Of a DNA stretch of 58,911 nt, positions 23,568 to 32,713 are shown piece by piece. The notes under the pieces are model-generated. The model did not search any database, had not been told where the DNA came from, and saw only the letters and a list, made by a program, of their open reading frames with translations. The translations under genes and the position numbers were made by a program. The first letter of the stretch is position 1. Each line of letters begins with the position of its first letter. Origin of the DNA: a virus; the IMG/VR virus record IMGVR_UViG_3300036853_000162, positions 1-58,911 of that record. One strand, written 5' to 3'.

Positions 23568-25976
23568 TTACCTCCCAAACCCGCCAGAAACGTTGTAAAC
23601 CAACGCATCAGTGATATAGGGCAACAGTCCCCGTGACAGCCGCACACCGTCAAGGCTGATGTCGTTTGGCTGCACGTTGATCACAATCGTCGGGCTCGCC
23701 CCTGCTGAGGGCGCAAGAGAGCCGCCGAAAGGCATGGTCAGGCCACCCGATGGCAGGACCGGCGTGAGCATCATGTTCAGGCTCGATTGTAGTTTCGGTA
23801 TCCCGGCGGTCATGCCCTTTGCGATCTCTCCTGGGATATTGGCTCCGGCCTGAGCCAGTGTTACCAGCGGCCCTATCTTCGCCGGGCTATGGGGCAAGTG
23901 GTCTGAGATGAATTGCCCCACCTGCCCCATAGCATTTCCGATGGCCGATTCGATCGTGTTGAGGATGCCATTCGCGATCGCGGTCACGATATTGGCTCCA
24001 GCCTGGGCTGCATCACTGATCATCCCCCCGAGCACGTCCAGTATCTTGGTTGTCGCGTTCTGCATAGCCGTCCCGGCTCGGCTGGCCAGATTATTGAGCG
24101 AGTTAAACAGGCCAGACACAAAATTTCCTGCCCACGTCAGCCCTTGCGCCGCCAATCCGCCGAGTTTGGTGAGCACCGACGTGACCATATTGACGATGGC
24201 CGCGCCCGCACGCCCTGGTAGTTGCTGGAACCACGTTACTATCCCGTTGATCATATCTGGCACGATAGAGCCGCCCACGAGCCGGTGATAGAGGCCCGTG
24301 AAAAAGCCGACGATGCCCTGCACGAATCCCCCGACGATACCCGATATCAGCCCCCATGCGGCCTGGAATATGCCAGAAATGACCTTCCATGCCCCGGAAA
24401 AAATGTTAATGATGCCCTGCCAGATCAGGCCCAGATCCGAGCTCAGTTTGTTAAAGCGTCCGTGTATCAGGTCGTCAATAAACTGAACAACCCCTGAAAC
24501 CACCTGAGTTATCCCGGTGAACATCTGTATCACGCCTGAGATCACGCGCGCCAGGCCCTCAATAAAGTAACCCAGGCCCTTTGCGACCCCGGAAATAACC
24601 CCAATGAGCACACCGAGCGCGACGACTACGACCCCGCCGACGATGATGCCAAGCAGTTGGAAAAGCGGTGTCAGCTGCTGGAGGGCAGGCTGGAGCTGCT
24701 TGAAGATGGGCAAGAGTTCTGAGTTCCACAGGTCCACGAGTTGCGCCCACACCGGCACGAACACGCTCGCGATAAACGCGCCGAGTTGTTGCAGGACCGG
24801 CCACACATAGGCTTTGATCCAATCCCCAATCATTTTCATGGCTGGCAGAAAATTGGCATTGATAAAACCCGCAGCCGCCTTGAATCCACCAACAACCCCA
24901 TCAATAAATGAGCGAAAACCGGCATTGTTGTTGTAGAGGGCCATGAATCCAGCCGTGAGCAGGCCGACCGCGAGTGCAATCCCCGCGATAATGAGCACGA
25001 TGGGATTAGCCAGCAACGCCGCCGTGAAGGACCAGACCGCGCCAACCAGGAGCGTCCCGATCACCACGCTCAGGCCAGCCAGGATGGGAATGGCATTCGC
25101 CCGGATAAAGCTCCCGAACTGCATAAGCGCGGGAAGACCGGTTGAGGTGAACCACGCGCTGAATCGGCTGAAGGCAGGGACCAGATTGGCCGAGACCCAC
25201 GAGGTGAGTTGCTTCATCACAGGCATGAGCGCGTCACCGATGGATTGTCTGATATCATCCAGACTCTGCCCTAAAATCTTGAGTTGGCCGGGGAAGGTGC
25301 GGCCAGCGGCGGCGGCTGACCCGCCAAATTCGGTTTGGAGCTCCTTCAAGATGACCTTTTGTGCCCCGGCGACGTTGCCACTATCCACCAGCGACTTGAT
25401 CAGGTCTTTCTGTGCCTGCGTGAAGGTCACACCAACGCGTTGGAGGGCGGTCACACCCTTGATCGGATCGTTTAACGCCTTGCCGAGTTGGATGGCAGAG
25501 CTTTTTGTATCCTGACCCAATGCCTGCGACATGTCCAAAACCGTCTTTGTGGCCTGCGGGAAGACGTTCTTGCCAATGTTTGTAAAGGTCAACAACATGT
25601 TTTCAGCGGCCTGGACAGTATCATCACTGAACAGGGTTAGATGGCTCATTTGTGTTGCCAGATCAGCCACCGCTTGCGCAGTCATGCCAGAGGCGTCATG
25701 TGTGGAGTGAAGTACAGATACGGTTTGGGCCATGCCTGCCGCCGCGCTCAGGCTTTCAGTGAAAATCTTGCCGACCTGATCTTTGAGGAAGCCAAACGCA
25801 TCTGAGGCGAGGTTCGCAATGCCGATTGCCCCGGCGAAGGACATAGCACCGCCGAGCATCCCTTTAAAGCCACCTTTGGTCTCTTCTGTGGCCTTATTGA
25901 CGCCTTGCAGTTGGCTCTGTGCGGTTGATGCACCAACTATTCTTACCTCACCAACCAGTGAGCTTATCGTCGGCAA
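23568..25976 (-). CDS. Tape measure protein
   Basis: 802 residues. It starts ISSLVGEVRIVGASTAQSQL, has long Ala/Gln helices, a region typical of phage tape measures (TALQRVGVTFTQAQKDLIKS), several hydrophobic stretches (about residues 300-350 and 440-520) and a C-terminal LPHSPAKIGPL motif. Its length sets tail length; about 0.15 nm per residue would give a tail near 120 nm. The stop lies one base before the next gene's start codon. Confidence 0.92.
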   Translation of the reverse strand: MPTISSLVGEVRIVGASTAQSQLQGVNKATEETKGGFKGMLGGAMSFAGAIGIANLASDAFGFLKDQVGKIFTESLSAAAGMAQTVSVLHSTHDASGMTAQAVADLATQMSHLTLFSDDTVQAAENMLLTFTNIGKNVFPQATKTVLDMSQALGQDTKSSAIQLGKALNDPIKGVTALQRVGVTFTQAQKDLIKSLVDSGNVAGAQKVILKELQTEFGGSAAAAGRTFPGQLKILGQSLDDIRQSIGDALMPVMKQLTSWVSANLVPAFSRFSAWFTSTGLPALMQFGSFIRANAIPILAGLSVVIGTLLVGAVWSFTAALLANPIVLIIAGIALAVGLLTAGFMALYNNNAGFRSFIDGVVGGFKAAAGFINANFLPAMKMIGDWIKAYVWPVLQQLGAFIASVFVPVWAQLVDLWNSELLPIFKQLQPALQQLTPLFQLLGIIVGGVVVVALGVLIGVISGVAKGLGYFIEGLARVISGVIQMFTGITQVVSGVVQFIDDLIHGRFNKLSSDLGLIWQGIINIFSGAWKVISGIFQAAWGLISGIVGGFVQGIVGFFTGLYHRLVGGSIVPDMINGIVTWFQQLPGRAGAAIVNMVTSVLTKLGGLAAQGLTWAGNFVSGLFNSLNNLASRAGTAMQNATTKILDVLGGMISDAAQAGANIVTAIANGILNTIESAIGNAMGQVGQFISDHLPHSPAKIGPLVTLAQAGANIPGEIAKGMTAGIPKLQSSLNMMLTPVLPSGGLTMPFGGSLAPSAGASPTIVINVQPNDISLDGVRLSRGLLPYITDALVYNVSGGFGR

Positions 25977-25979
25977 TGG

Positions 25980-26174
25980 CTATTTCCTCTGAGAATCCCT
26001 GATTTTCTGTGCCTTGTTTTCGGCCACAATGGCCTTGAGCGCCTTATCCTGATACCAGATCGAATGCCCTAGCACCTCCCATGGAGCCACCCCTAGATAC
26101 TTCGCTGCCTGAAACACTGCGTACCAGTCCGGGCAAACGCCGGTAAATCCGTCCGTTGCGAGATAGCGCCTCAG
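25980..26174 (-). CDS. Tail assembly chaperone, frameshift extension
   Basis: No start codon. The frame is reached by -1 shift from the previous gene near GAAAAGGGGCTGA and encodes about 64 residues including WYAVFQAAKYLGVAPWEVLG and AENKAQK, typical of the second half of siphophage chaperones. It ends just before the tape measure start. The slippery site is not a canonical X-XXY-YYZ heptamer; Gly-tRNA slipping from GGC to GGG at the TGA is one possible mechanism. Confidence 0.75.
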   Translation of the reverse strand: MRRYLATDGFTGVCPDWYAVFQAAKYLGVAPWEVLGHSIWYQDKALKAIVAENKAQKIRDSQRK

Positions 26175-26509
26175 CCCCTTTTCTTCGTCTTCGTCTGAGG
26201 CGCTTCCGCTTCCGGGCGCATATCGTTGACCATGGCGTAAAACACGCCCATCAGGAACGGCAGGCCGATTTCCCCGAAGCGCTCAACCTCCAGTGGGAAC
26301 ATGGTCACGTCGTCGTCTTCGGTCAGATCCCAGGAGGCCAGGACGCCGACGAGAAAGCGGCCCATGGTCTCCATGTCTTCGTTGGCTTCCACCTCCGCAA
26401 TGAGGTTTCCGGTCATCTTGCCGGGATAGTATTCGATGTGGAACGTCAGGTCTCCCCACGCGAAGGTGATAGAGGCTTTGTTCGCGGCAACTTGGCTCAG
26501 TGTTGGCAT
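26171..26509 (-). CDS. Tail assembly chaperone
   Basis: 112 residues. Acidic globular protein (FHIEYYPGKMTGNLIAEVE) located between the tail tube and tape measure, where siphophages always place the chaperone pair. It ends in KTKTKKRG at the proposed frameshift site. Confidence 0.8.
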   Translation of the reverse strand: MPTLSQVAANKASITFAWGDLTFHIEYYPGKMTGNLIAEVEANEDMETMGRFLVGVLASWDLTEDDDVTMFPLEVERFGEIGLPFLMGVFYAMVNDMRPEAEAPQTKTKKRG

Positions 26510-26516
26510 ACGACTC

Positions 26517-27509
26517 CTATAAAGCGGTCAATTTATTGGTGACGGTCAATTTTTGTGATTGCCCGGACGCCCACGCAGCATCCTCGATGATCTCGCCCGT
26601 GTACTCGATCGCAAAGATGCCGCCCTCGTCTTTGAACTCACTTACGGAGAGGAGTTTGATGGCCATGTCGTGCTGGATAGCGTAGGTGATGGCCAACTCG
26701 ATGATGGGCCCTACAGCGTCGAAGCGGACGTACACGGTATCCCCGGCACGCAGATGGGTGTACACACCCATGCCCGCTGCATCGGCCTCAAGCAGGAACT
26801 TGCAGGTGTTCTTTGGCGTGGTGTCCACGTGCCCGGCATACGAGACATTCGCGCGGTTGAGCGGCCAGAACCCATCGAAACCCGATGAGTACTCATACTC
26901 GAAGGTAAAAGCGCGGAGGAATTGCGTGGTACCGAGCGCCGCGCTGGTTGGATCGATGTAGATGTTGACGTTGGCACCGGGACAGGGGGCAAGCGCGACC
27001 GCTGTGGGTGTGGCGGTCATGGTCACAGCATCAACAAACGCCTGCGCAAGCATATCGCCAGTGACGGTGAACCCATCCTTGCGGCTGCCCTTGTAGCCGA
27101 AGCCCTGAATCACGCCATAGGCGACACGATGGGCGCGTGTTGCGTCGCCTTGCTCGACCGTATACGTTTTTGGGGTAATTGAGCCGCTCACGGGAGGCGT
27201 CCAGATCCAATCTTTGGACAGTGTACCGCCCGTGTGTGTCGCGGGCGTGGGCGCGCCCCATGCGCCGCTGGCCAGATAGATGAAATCTTGATAGTCGAGA
27301 TCACCACTGAGTTTGACATCCGTCCATTCCCGGTTGAGGGCGGAACTCGACGCCCAACGCCTGCCGGTCCCTCGGTAAGTTTTGACATCGGGATTCGGCG
27401 TCATGGCGACGGTAAGGTTTTCCAGGAGCTTCGTTGCAGGTACTGCGGTACCGGGCGTCGTTTCGGCTCCCAGTTGCACCTGTTGATTTACTGTAGATAT
27501 TTCGGGCAC
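26517..27509 (-). CDS. Major tail tube protein
   Basis: 330 residues. N-terminal VQLGAETTPGTAVPATKLL and DVKTYRGTGRRW, then the insertion-type beta domain are typical of phage tail tube proteins of Gram-positive siphophages. Its position, after the tail terminator and before the chaperone, supports the call. Confidence 0.88.
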   Translation of the reverse strand: MPEISTVNQQVQLGAETTPGTAVPATKLLENLTVAMTPNPDVKTYRGTGRRWASSSALNREWTDVKLSGDLDYQDFIYLASGAWGAPTPATHTGGTLSKDWIWTPPVSGSITPKTYTVEQGDATRAHRVAYGVIQGFGYKGSRKDGFTVTGDMLAQAFVDAVTMTATPTAVALAPCPGANVNIYIDPTSAALGTTQFLRAFTFEYEYSSGFDGFWPLNRANVSYAGHVDTTPKNTCKFLLEADAAGMGVYTHLRAGDTVYVRFDAVGPIIELAITYAIQHDMAIKLLSVSEFKDEGGIFAIEYTGEIIEDAAWASGQSQKLTVTNKLTAL

Positions 27510-27520
27510 TTATGCACCTC

Positions 27521-27967
27521 CTACGTCTTTTCTATGAGAAGCTCATAAATCCCGCCGAAGTGCGTGAAATATTTTCCTGCAATCGCGGGCTCATCGTACT
27601 GGAGTGGCGTTTCTCCGATGCATGAGTCAATCCGGCCACCCGTGACCGTGCCCTTGGTCGGACCGCCGAAGAGCTCATCGAGTCGCTCTGCCGCATTCGC
27701 CACGGCCACGGTATCTGATCCCAGGCCAGTGGCCTTAATCTGAAAGAGCGCTCGTGTGAGCACGCGGTAGCCGTTGAATGTCGTCTTGATGCTCCCGGCC
27801 TGAAACCCGAAGATCACGACCGGCATGGCCAGCGGATTACCGCTACTGTCCGTTGCCGGTGCTGCGCCGCGATAGATGCCACCGGGCGCAAGGCCCAACA
27901 GCGTGCTGTCACCCGCGCAGGTGCTATAAATCCAGGCCAGACCAGCGGCAATCTCATGAACACTCAT
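27521..27967 (-). CDS. Tail terminator / tail completion protein
   Basis: 148 residues. IYRGAAPATDSSGNPLAMPVV and the following beta segments match the DUF3168-like tail terminator family. It overlaps the stop of the neck protein by four bases (ATGA). Confidence 0.75.
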   Translation of the reverse strand: MSVHEIAAGLAWIYSTCAGDSTLLGLAPGGIYRGAAPATDSSGNPLAMPVVIFGFQAGSIKTTFNGYRVLTRALFQIKATGLGSDTVAVANAAERLDELFGGPTKGTVTGGRIDSCIGETPLQYDEPAIAGKYFTHFGGIYELLIEKT

Positions 27968-28317
27968 CCGACTGCCTCAGTGAGCTTTTCATCCAATCTG
28001 GACAGAGCCTCCTCAAAGACCGGGCGAGCCTCCTCGCATCCGGGTGCTACGAACGGGCGGGCGGGAAGGAATCTTGTGCCCTGGTCCTGATAGATCCAGT
28101 AAGGCACGTCAATATGGATCTCTTTGGTTAGCGGATCGCCGCTCTCCTCTTTGTGAACGCTGCCTACCATCGCGCCCGTATCGATCTGTCCATTGATATG
28201 GATGTGCTCCTGGATGCCCCACACGAAGGCGTCTGCGCCCTTCTCGACCATCTGAGCCAGGATGCGAGGAAGCGCGTCAGCAGCGGCCCCCCAATGGTTG
28301 AAGTCAATCGGCATCAC
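27964..28317 (-). CDS. HK97 gp10-like neck protein
   Basis: 117 residues. QIDTGAMVGSVHKEE, YWIYQDQGTRFLPARPFVAP and EEARPVFEEAL follow the HK97 gp10 pattern. It joins head and tail during assembly. Confidence 0.85.
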   Translation of the reverse strand: MMPIDFNHWGAAADALPRILAQMVEKGADAFVWGIQEHIHINGQIDTGAMVGSVHKEESGDPLTKEIHIDVPYWIYQDQGTRFLPARPFVAPGCEEARPVFEEALSRLDEKLTEAVG

Positions 28318-28338
28318 GCGCCTCCTTTCTCGCTGTGT

Positions 28339-28587
28339 TTAGCTCTGCGCGTGATCCCAGGTATGCGATCCGCCCATGGCGCTATGGGGCACGGCGGCAT
28401 AGGTGTGCTGGTCCTCGTCCTCAAGATCAGCGCGCCCATCGGGCTCCAGGGCTTTGATGGTTGCCTTGCGCGGGATACCGCTAGTCGGGCTATAGTGAAC
28501 AGCGTCGCCCACTTTGGTCGGCCTGCCGTTGATGGTGTGTACTTCGGGCTCAGGCGCGCCGTGTGCGGCCTTATCGTGATATGCCAT
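28339..28587 (-). CDS. Small protein in the head-tail cluster
   Basis: 82 residues, AAGGAGAG before the ATG. A small beta domain (VGDAVHYSPTSGIPRKATIK) and His-rich end. It could be an SH3-like domain. It sits between two connector genes; role unknown. Confidence 0.6.
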   Translation of the reverse strand: MAYHDKAAHGAPEPEVHTINGRPTKVGDAVHYSPTSGIPRKATIKALEPDGRADLEDEDQHTYAAVPHSAMGGSHTWDHAQS

Positions 28588-28611
28588 GATGGCTCTCCTT
28601 TTGTGTGTTTA

Positions 28612-28980
28612 TCAAACAATTTCGCTTGCCAAAACCTGGGTAAACGCCTCATAACTGTCAGGATCAAGCGTGGCCTGTACAGTCATCTTGCGCCCCTTGA
28701 CGCTCAGGACATCGTTTTTCCTGATATCCGTCCCGTAAGGGAAGGACACCAGCCACGTGAGCAGATCGCCGATCTGGCTGGCGTACTCCGCGATCTCCCC
28801 GGCGGTTGGCAGGGTTACGTCAACTTTGTAGGTGCCGACCGTGCTACTGCTCCCGCCTGGGCTGCCCAATCCGTCAGGATTGCCCACCGACACGCGGTCT
28901 ACCTGGCAATTATCCCGACAGGCCAGACCGGCAAAGAGCGCACGCATCTCCGTCATTTGTGCGTCACCGAACAACGCCAT
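28612..28980 (-). CDS. Head-tail connector / head closure protein
   Basis: 122 residues from ATG 28980 (GGAGG just upstream). Composition (VDVTLPTAGEIAEYASQIGD, VLSVKGRKMTVQATL) matches head-closure proteins such as the DUF6093 type. Start and preceding stop share bases. Confidence 0.65.
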   Translation of the reverse strand: MALFGDAQMTEMRALFAGLACRDNCQVDRVSVGNPDGLGSPGGSSSTVGTYKVDVTLPTAGEIAEYASQIGDLLTWLVSFPYGTDIRKNDVLSVKGRKMTVQATLDPDSYEAFTQVLASEIV

Positions 28981-29450
28981 CACCAGCCTCCATAGGCGTC
29001 GGGCCACCGCTGCGCAGAGAACTCGCCTTGCGCGGACGGCTCCAAGAAATCCAGATTGAGCCTGCCCAACTGGAAGGATTTCGCACCAGCGAGATCCACG
29101 CCCAGCGCCACCAGATCCTGCTCCGCTTGCGCGAGCAAGGCGCTCACCTGCTGAAATGCCTGATTGCGCATGGCCTGGACGCTACCTGAGAGCGTGACCG
29201 TGAATTGCACGCTGAGCAGGCGTGCAAAGCGCCTGAGCGCGTGATAGGTCAGCAGCGCGAGGTATGACATGACCTGAGCCTGCGGAACAACCGTCGTCGC
29301 CAGCACATCCTCGGGATAGCCCAACTGCCGAAGGGCCATGTCGGTAGCCGTGCTGTACGCGGTCGCGATCTGGCTCACGTCGAATTGTGCATACGTGGCC
29401 AACTCCGCGAATTCAGTGGTCAGATACGTCACTGCTGAGGCCCTATCCAT
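28980..29450 (-). CDS. Head-tail adaptor protein
   Basis: 156 residues, mostly helical (ASAVTYLTTEFAELATYA, QAQVMSYLALLTYHALRRF). Position immediately after the capsid region and before the connector fits the head-tail adaptor. Confidence 0.6.
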   Translation of the reverse strand: MDRASAVTYLTTEFAELATYAQFDVSQIATAYSTATDMALRQLGYPEDVLATTVVPQAQVMSYLALLTYHALRRFARLLSVQFTVTLSGSVQAMRNQAFQQVSALLAQAEQDLVALGVDLAGAKSFQLGRLNLDFLEPSAQGEFSAQRWPDAYGGW

Positions 29451-29452
29451 AA

Positions 29453-29701
29453 TTAGCTCCCGTTGGGCGGGCTAGCGGGCGGAGCGTCGGACGGAGCATC
29501 TTTGCCCTTCTTTGCGGGCGTCGTACCTGGCCCTACCGCAACGCCGTTTTTCACCGTCCATCCCTCTTTGGGTATGCCGTTCGCGTCGACTACGCGGTCG
29601 CCCATGACATAACACCCGCCTGGTACGGTGACATCCAGACGTGGCGTGGGCTCTTCAACTGTGTCCGCTCCTTCAGGCTTCGCTTTCTCCTTGTCAGCCA
29701 T
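29453..29701 (-). CDS. Small hypothetical protein near capsid
   Basis: 82 residues with Lys/Glu/Pro-rich termini around a small central stretch (VPGGCYVMGDRVVDANG). It may be a head-associated or decoration-type protein; no family recognised. Confidence 0.5.
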   Translation of the reverse strand: MADKEKAKPEGADTVEEPTPRLDVTVPGGCYVMGDRVVDANGIPKEGWTVKNGVAVGPGTTPAKKGKDAPSDAPPASPPNGS

Positions 29702-29727
29702 AGTCGCGCGTCTCCTCTTCTGCCTGA

Positions 29728-30813
29728 TTAATAGGCGAATGTTGGCTCGGCATAGGTGCCAGAACCGGTATACAAAACAGCCCCATTGCTGCGCTCGATC
29801 ACGGAGACCCCATACTCATGCTCCAGGAATTGCGCACGTAGGGGGAACGTCTCAAAGTCCGCTGCAATATGCAGACTCCCCATTTCTGCGTCACGGGTAC
29901 GCATGGCAAGCGGCTTGGGAGCGTCGGTATTGTAGGCAAACACATAGTTGGGTGGAACCCAGGGTTTGACCCACACTTGTGCGCCGCCGATCACATCAAA
30001 GATGCCAATAGCGCGGTTATAGGGGTCGCTCATGTCAAGAGCCTGCCCATTAGCCACAGTGATGTTGTTCGCCACGGTCAAGGCAGGGTTAAAGTACGGA
30101 TAGAAGCCCGTGAATCCGCGTACAGTGGTCTCCTGCGCGCTGTTGATGTAGACACGCATGGAACCGCGTGGGTAGTGCTCCATGACAGTGGTGACGAGCG
30201 AGGTCAGGTTCGCGGCAATAAAGGAGGCGGTAGCCAGGTAGTGGGTATGTGTTGCCGGGTTAAAGGTGTTGCCATACTGATCTGGCGGGATATAGGTGCT
30301 ATCCGCATTGAGCAGGGCTCGCAAGGTTAAAGCAGCGCTATCGACGCGGCGGTCCAGATAGGCTGTGTTGTTGGTGGGATGGAAGAGCGCGTACCCGATG
30401 CTATTGAGCATGTCGCGTTTATCCGCGTCGGTTACGCCAAGAATGATGCGTTCCAGATCCCCGATGGTCTTGGTCTGCATGAAGAGGCGCGTCACACCCC
30501 AACCAACCTGATTGTTATAGAGGGGAATGCCCATCGTAACAGGCACGTTCAGGTTTTTTTGTACATCCGGTCGGCTGAACTCATCAGCACGAATCATGTT
30601 GATCTGGTCCGCGACACCAGTCCAGGTCATCAAGCGCTCGATCGTGGGGACGACGAGATCATTGACCATCTCTTGCATCAGAGCATTATGGATATTCAGG
30701 TAGCGCTGAACTTCAGCGGTTAATTGCTGCTCATCATACGTCTTGAGCAGGTCTCCCGCCGCGATCTGGCGCGCGCCAATCGTATCAAAGACGCTTAAAG
30801 TTCCGAAAGCCAT
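29728..30813 (-). CDS. Major capsid protein
   Basis: 361 residues. N-terminal helix, then NIHNALMQEMVNDLVVPTIE, LFMQTKTIGDLERIILGVTD, FYPYFNPALTVANNI and a C-terminal LRAQFLEHEYGVSVIERS, the layout of HK97-fold major capsid proteins. Scaffold and decoration genes lie upstream, as usual. Confidence 0.85.
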   Translation of the reverse strand: MAFGTLSVFDTIGARQIAAGDLLKTYDEQQLTAEVQRYLNIHNALMQEMVNDLVVPTIERLMTWTGVADQINMIRADEFSRPDVQKNLNVPVTMGIPLYNNQVGWGVTRLFMQTKTIGDLERIILGVTDADKRDMLNSIGYALFHPTNNTAYLDRRVDSAALTLRALLNADSTYIPPDQYGNTFNPATHTHYLATASFIAANLTSLVTTVMEHYPRGSMRVYINSAQETTVRGFTGFYPYFNPALTVANNITVANGQALDMSDPYNRAIGIFDVIGGAQVWVKPWVPPNYVFAYNTDAPKPLAMRTRDAEMGSLHIAADFETFPLRAQFLEHEYGVSVIERSNGAVLYTGSGTYAEPTFAY

Positions 30814-30834
30814 CTCGGCTCCTTTCTCAGAAGC

Positions 30835-31230
30835 CTAATAGCTTTTGAACAGATAGATGCGCGTGGCATCGATAACGCGACCAATGGGAACCAGCCCGCC
30901 AGTTGTGGCAGCAGTATCTAGCAGTCCTGCTGTGGCACTCAGGTAGGCAAAAGAGCCTGGAGAGAGAGCTGCGCCATAGCGAAAGTTCACATCCCAGTAG
31001 AGAGACGTGGCTTCGCCGATCGGGCAATCATCCGGCGCGAAGCCATCAACCACCGCCGCTGCGTTGGCAGCCGCCCCGGTAGACTTGTAGACTTTGCCAT
31101 CACTCGTTTTGATGTAGCAAGCGTCAGCGGCGCTCAGTGCTTCTCCGGCAATCAGACCAGAGACAGAGCAAGAGGTATCGGGAGCGCCGGTTGAGATACT
31201 CGGCTTCCCGCTTTTTGCGATCGTAGTCAT
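30835..31230 (-). CDS. Head decoration / capsid fibre protein
   Basis: 131 residues from ATG 31230 (GGAAGGG 6 bases upstream). Pattern SCSVSGLIAGEALSAADACY, VYKSTGAA and a beta-rich C-terminus ending RVIDATRIYLFKS match capsid-decoration or capsid-fibre proteins found directly before major capsid genes. Confidence 0.75.
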   Translation of the reverse strand: MTTIAKSGKPSISTGAPDTSCSVSGLIAGEALSAADACYIKTSDGKVYKSTGAAANAAAVVDGFAPDDCPIGEATSLYWDVNFRYGAALSPGSFAYLSATAGLLDTAATTGGLVPIGRVIDATRIYLFKSY

Positions 31231-31275
31231 ACTCATCCCTTCCCGCTTGTAAAGAGCGGTCAAAAGGCTTGTGTA

Positions 31276-31866
31276 CTAGAGAGAAGAGTAGCGGCGGCTT
31301 GCGCGAATACGCTCCTCCATTTTTTGCGTTGCGAGTTCCGGGTTATTCGGGTTAATAGGCGGCGGATTCGGTCCGTTGCCAGGTCGCCCGGCCTGTTGCG
31401 TTTGCTCAACAACAAACTTCTTCAGTTCTTTGGCATCCGTTTCTAGCTCAGATTCTGTCTGGCCTCGCAGGCGTGCCGCAAGTGCGGGCGCAAGGCCATG
31501 CTTTGCTGCGACGGTAGCACGGAGCGCTTCATAATCACGCTGTGCTATTTCTCGGTCGCGCTCGGCTATCTGGAGTTTGAGTTCAGTTACCGTCGCCTGA
31601 AGCTGCTCAGCAAGCGCTTTGTGTTCGCCTTGCTCTTTGAGTTGCTTCTGTCGCTCGGCTTCTGCTGCCTCATCCTGTTGCTTCTTGATACGGGCTTTCT
31701 CGCGGTTCTTAAACGCTTCGTCTTCGAGTGCCACAAGTTTGCGCTGTAACGCTTCGAGGTTGCTCGGCTCTCCTTGAGAGTTCGAGGCGGCGACATTCGC
31801 CGGAGGACTACCACTCTCGCCCCCATGGGGTGGGTTGGTAGGATTTTGTGAAGGGTCGTTAGCCAT
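31276..31866 (-). CDS. Capsid scaffold protein
   Basis: About 196 residues (ATG 31866; TTG 31911 is also in frame). The long central coiled coil rich in Glu, Gln and Lys (LEALQRKLVALEDEAFKNRE, AERQKQLKEQGEHKALAEQL) plus disordered ends and a C-terminal basic ERIRASRRYSSL is typical of DUF4355-like scaffolds, which shape the procapsid. Confidence 0.8.
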   Translation of the reverse strand: MANDPSQNPTNPPHGGESGSPPANVAASNSQGEPSNLEALQRKLVALEDEAFKNREKARIKKQQDEAAEAERQKQLKEQGEHKALAEQLQATVTELKLQIAERDREIAQRDYEALRATVAAKHGLAPALAARLRGQTESELETDAKELKKFVVEQTQQAGRPGNGPNPPPINPNNPELATQKMEERIRASRRYSSL

Positions 31867-31917
31867 AGTGTAATCTACTTTCTCATAATAGTCAAGGTGG
31901 TTAACCGTCAAGAGGCT

Positions 31918-32118
31918 TCACTGGTTATCCACATGCTGCATCTCTGCCACATACTGCCAATTCCATGCGTCGTCTCTGCCTCGCGCCTGCATATCTCTGC
32001 CATCATCATGCGGGTCAGGATGGCCATGGGCATAGCAGAATGGCTTGTCCGGCCACGGCAATCGTTCAAAGAAATCCAGGAGAAAGCCGTGAGGGACAAC
32101 GCGGGCATGTTCGTTCAC
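31918..32118 (-). CDS. Small His/Asp-rich protein
   Basis: 66 residues from GTG 32118 (AGGAG 5 bases upstream). HGHPDPHDDGRDMQ suggests metal binding. It is translationally coupled with the next small gene, whose TGA overlaps this GTG. Confidence 0.55.
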   Translation of the reverse strand: MNEHARVVPHGFLLDFFERLPWPDKPFCYAHGHPDPHDDGRDMQARGRDDAWNWQYVAEMQHVDNQ

Positions 32119-32291
32119 TTCTTCTCCTCTGATGTCTTCGGCGTGATGGTGTACTGCCACGCTTCGCCAACTTGCTTTACCTCAACATGCGAGAGGGCCA
32201 GCAATGCTTTGAGGAGCAGTTCATTCTCTTCATGCGAGCGGGTCTCTACGTAGAGTATTCGCTCACTATCCTGTGTTTCTCGGATTTCCAT
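32115..32291 (-). CDS. 58-residue hypothetical protein
   Basis: ATG 32291 with GAGGGG 9 bases upstream, TGA overlapping the next GTG as GTGA. Sequence begins MEIRETQDSERILYVETRS and ends TITPKTSEEKK. The middle is an amphipathic helix (ENELLLKALLALSHVEVK). Unknown function. Confidence 0.6.
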   Translation of the reverse strand: MEIRETQDSERILYVETRSHEENELLLKALLALSHVEVKQVGEAWQYTITPKTSEEKK

Positions 32292-32297
32292 CACGGT

Positions 32298-32450
32298 TCA
32301 CCCCTCGGTTATTCGTTCGATTACCCATTCAATACCTCGTGTCACCCACTCACCCATGCGCGTCAATATCTGCACAAACGGCTCTATAAGCCGCATCCAT
32401 GCATCATGCAGTTCTTGTACTTCCTCTGCGAATGTCTTTTGTTCGCTCAT
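32298..32450 (-). CDS. 50-residue amphipathic hypothetical protein
   Basis: ATG 32450 with GAGGAG about 10 bases upstream; stop TGA at 32298. Sequence MSEQKTFAEEVQELHDAW followed by two amphipathic Trp/Ile-rich helices (GEWVTRGIEWVIERI). Possibly a membrane-surface or coiled-coil peptide. Confidence 0.6.
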   Translation of the reverse strand: MSEQKTFAEEVQELHDAWMRLIEPFVQILTRMGEWVTRGIEWVIERITEG

Positions 32451-32474
32451 TGCCGCTCGATCTCCTCTCGCTCT

Positions 32475-32690
32475 TCACTCATCGTCTTCCTCGTTGATGA
32501 AATTGTGCCAACAATCCTGGCAATAGGCGTTTCGTGCTAAAATCCGCTCACCATCGTCTTCGCGCCCCACCTCTCGCAATGACAGGATCACCGCCAATGC
32601 GCCACAGGTGTCACACTCCAATCGTTGCTCTATATAGAGCACGACAGGCTGTAACTTGTAGTTGGGCTTTACATCGCCTATCTCACTCAT
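32475..32690 (-). CDS. Small zinc-ribbon protein
   Basis: 71 residues from ATG 32690. CDTC and CQDC about 32 residues apart form a likely zinc ribbon. It is part of a run of short genes between scaffold and head-morphogenesis genes. Confidence 0.6.
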   Translation of the reverse strand: MSEIGDVKPNYKLQPVVLYIEQRLECDTCGALAVILSLREVGREDDGERILARNAYCQDCWHNFINEEDDE

Positions 32691-32713
32691 CCCCTGGTCC
32701 CTTTCCGTCCCAC

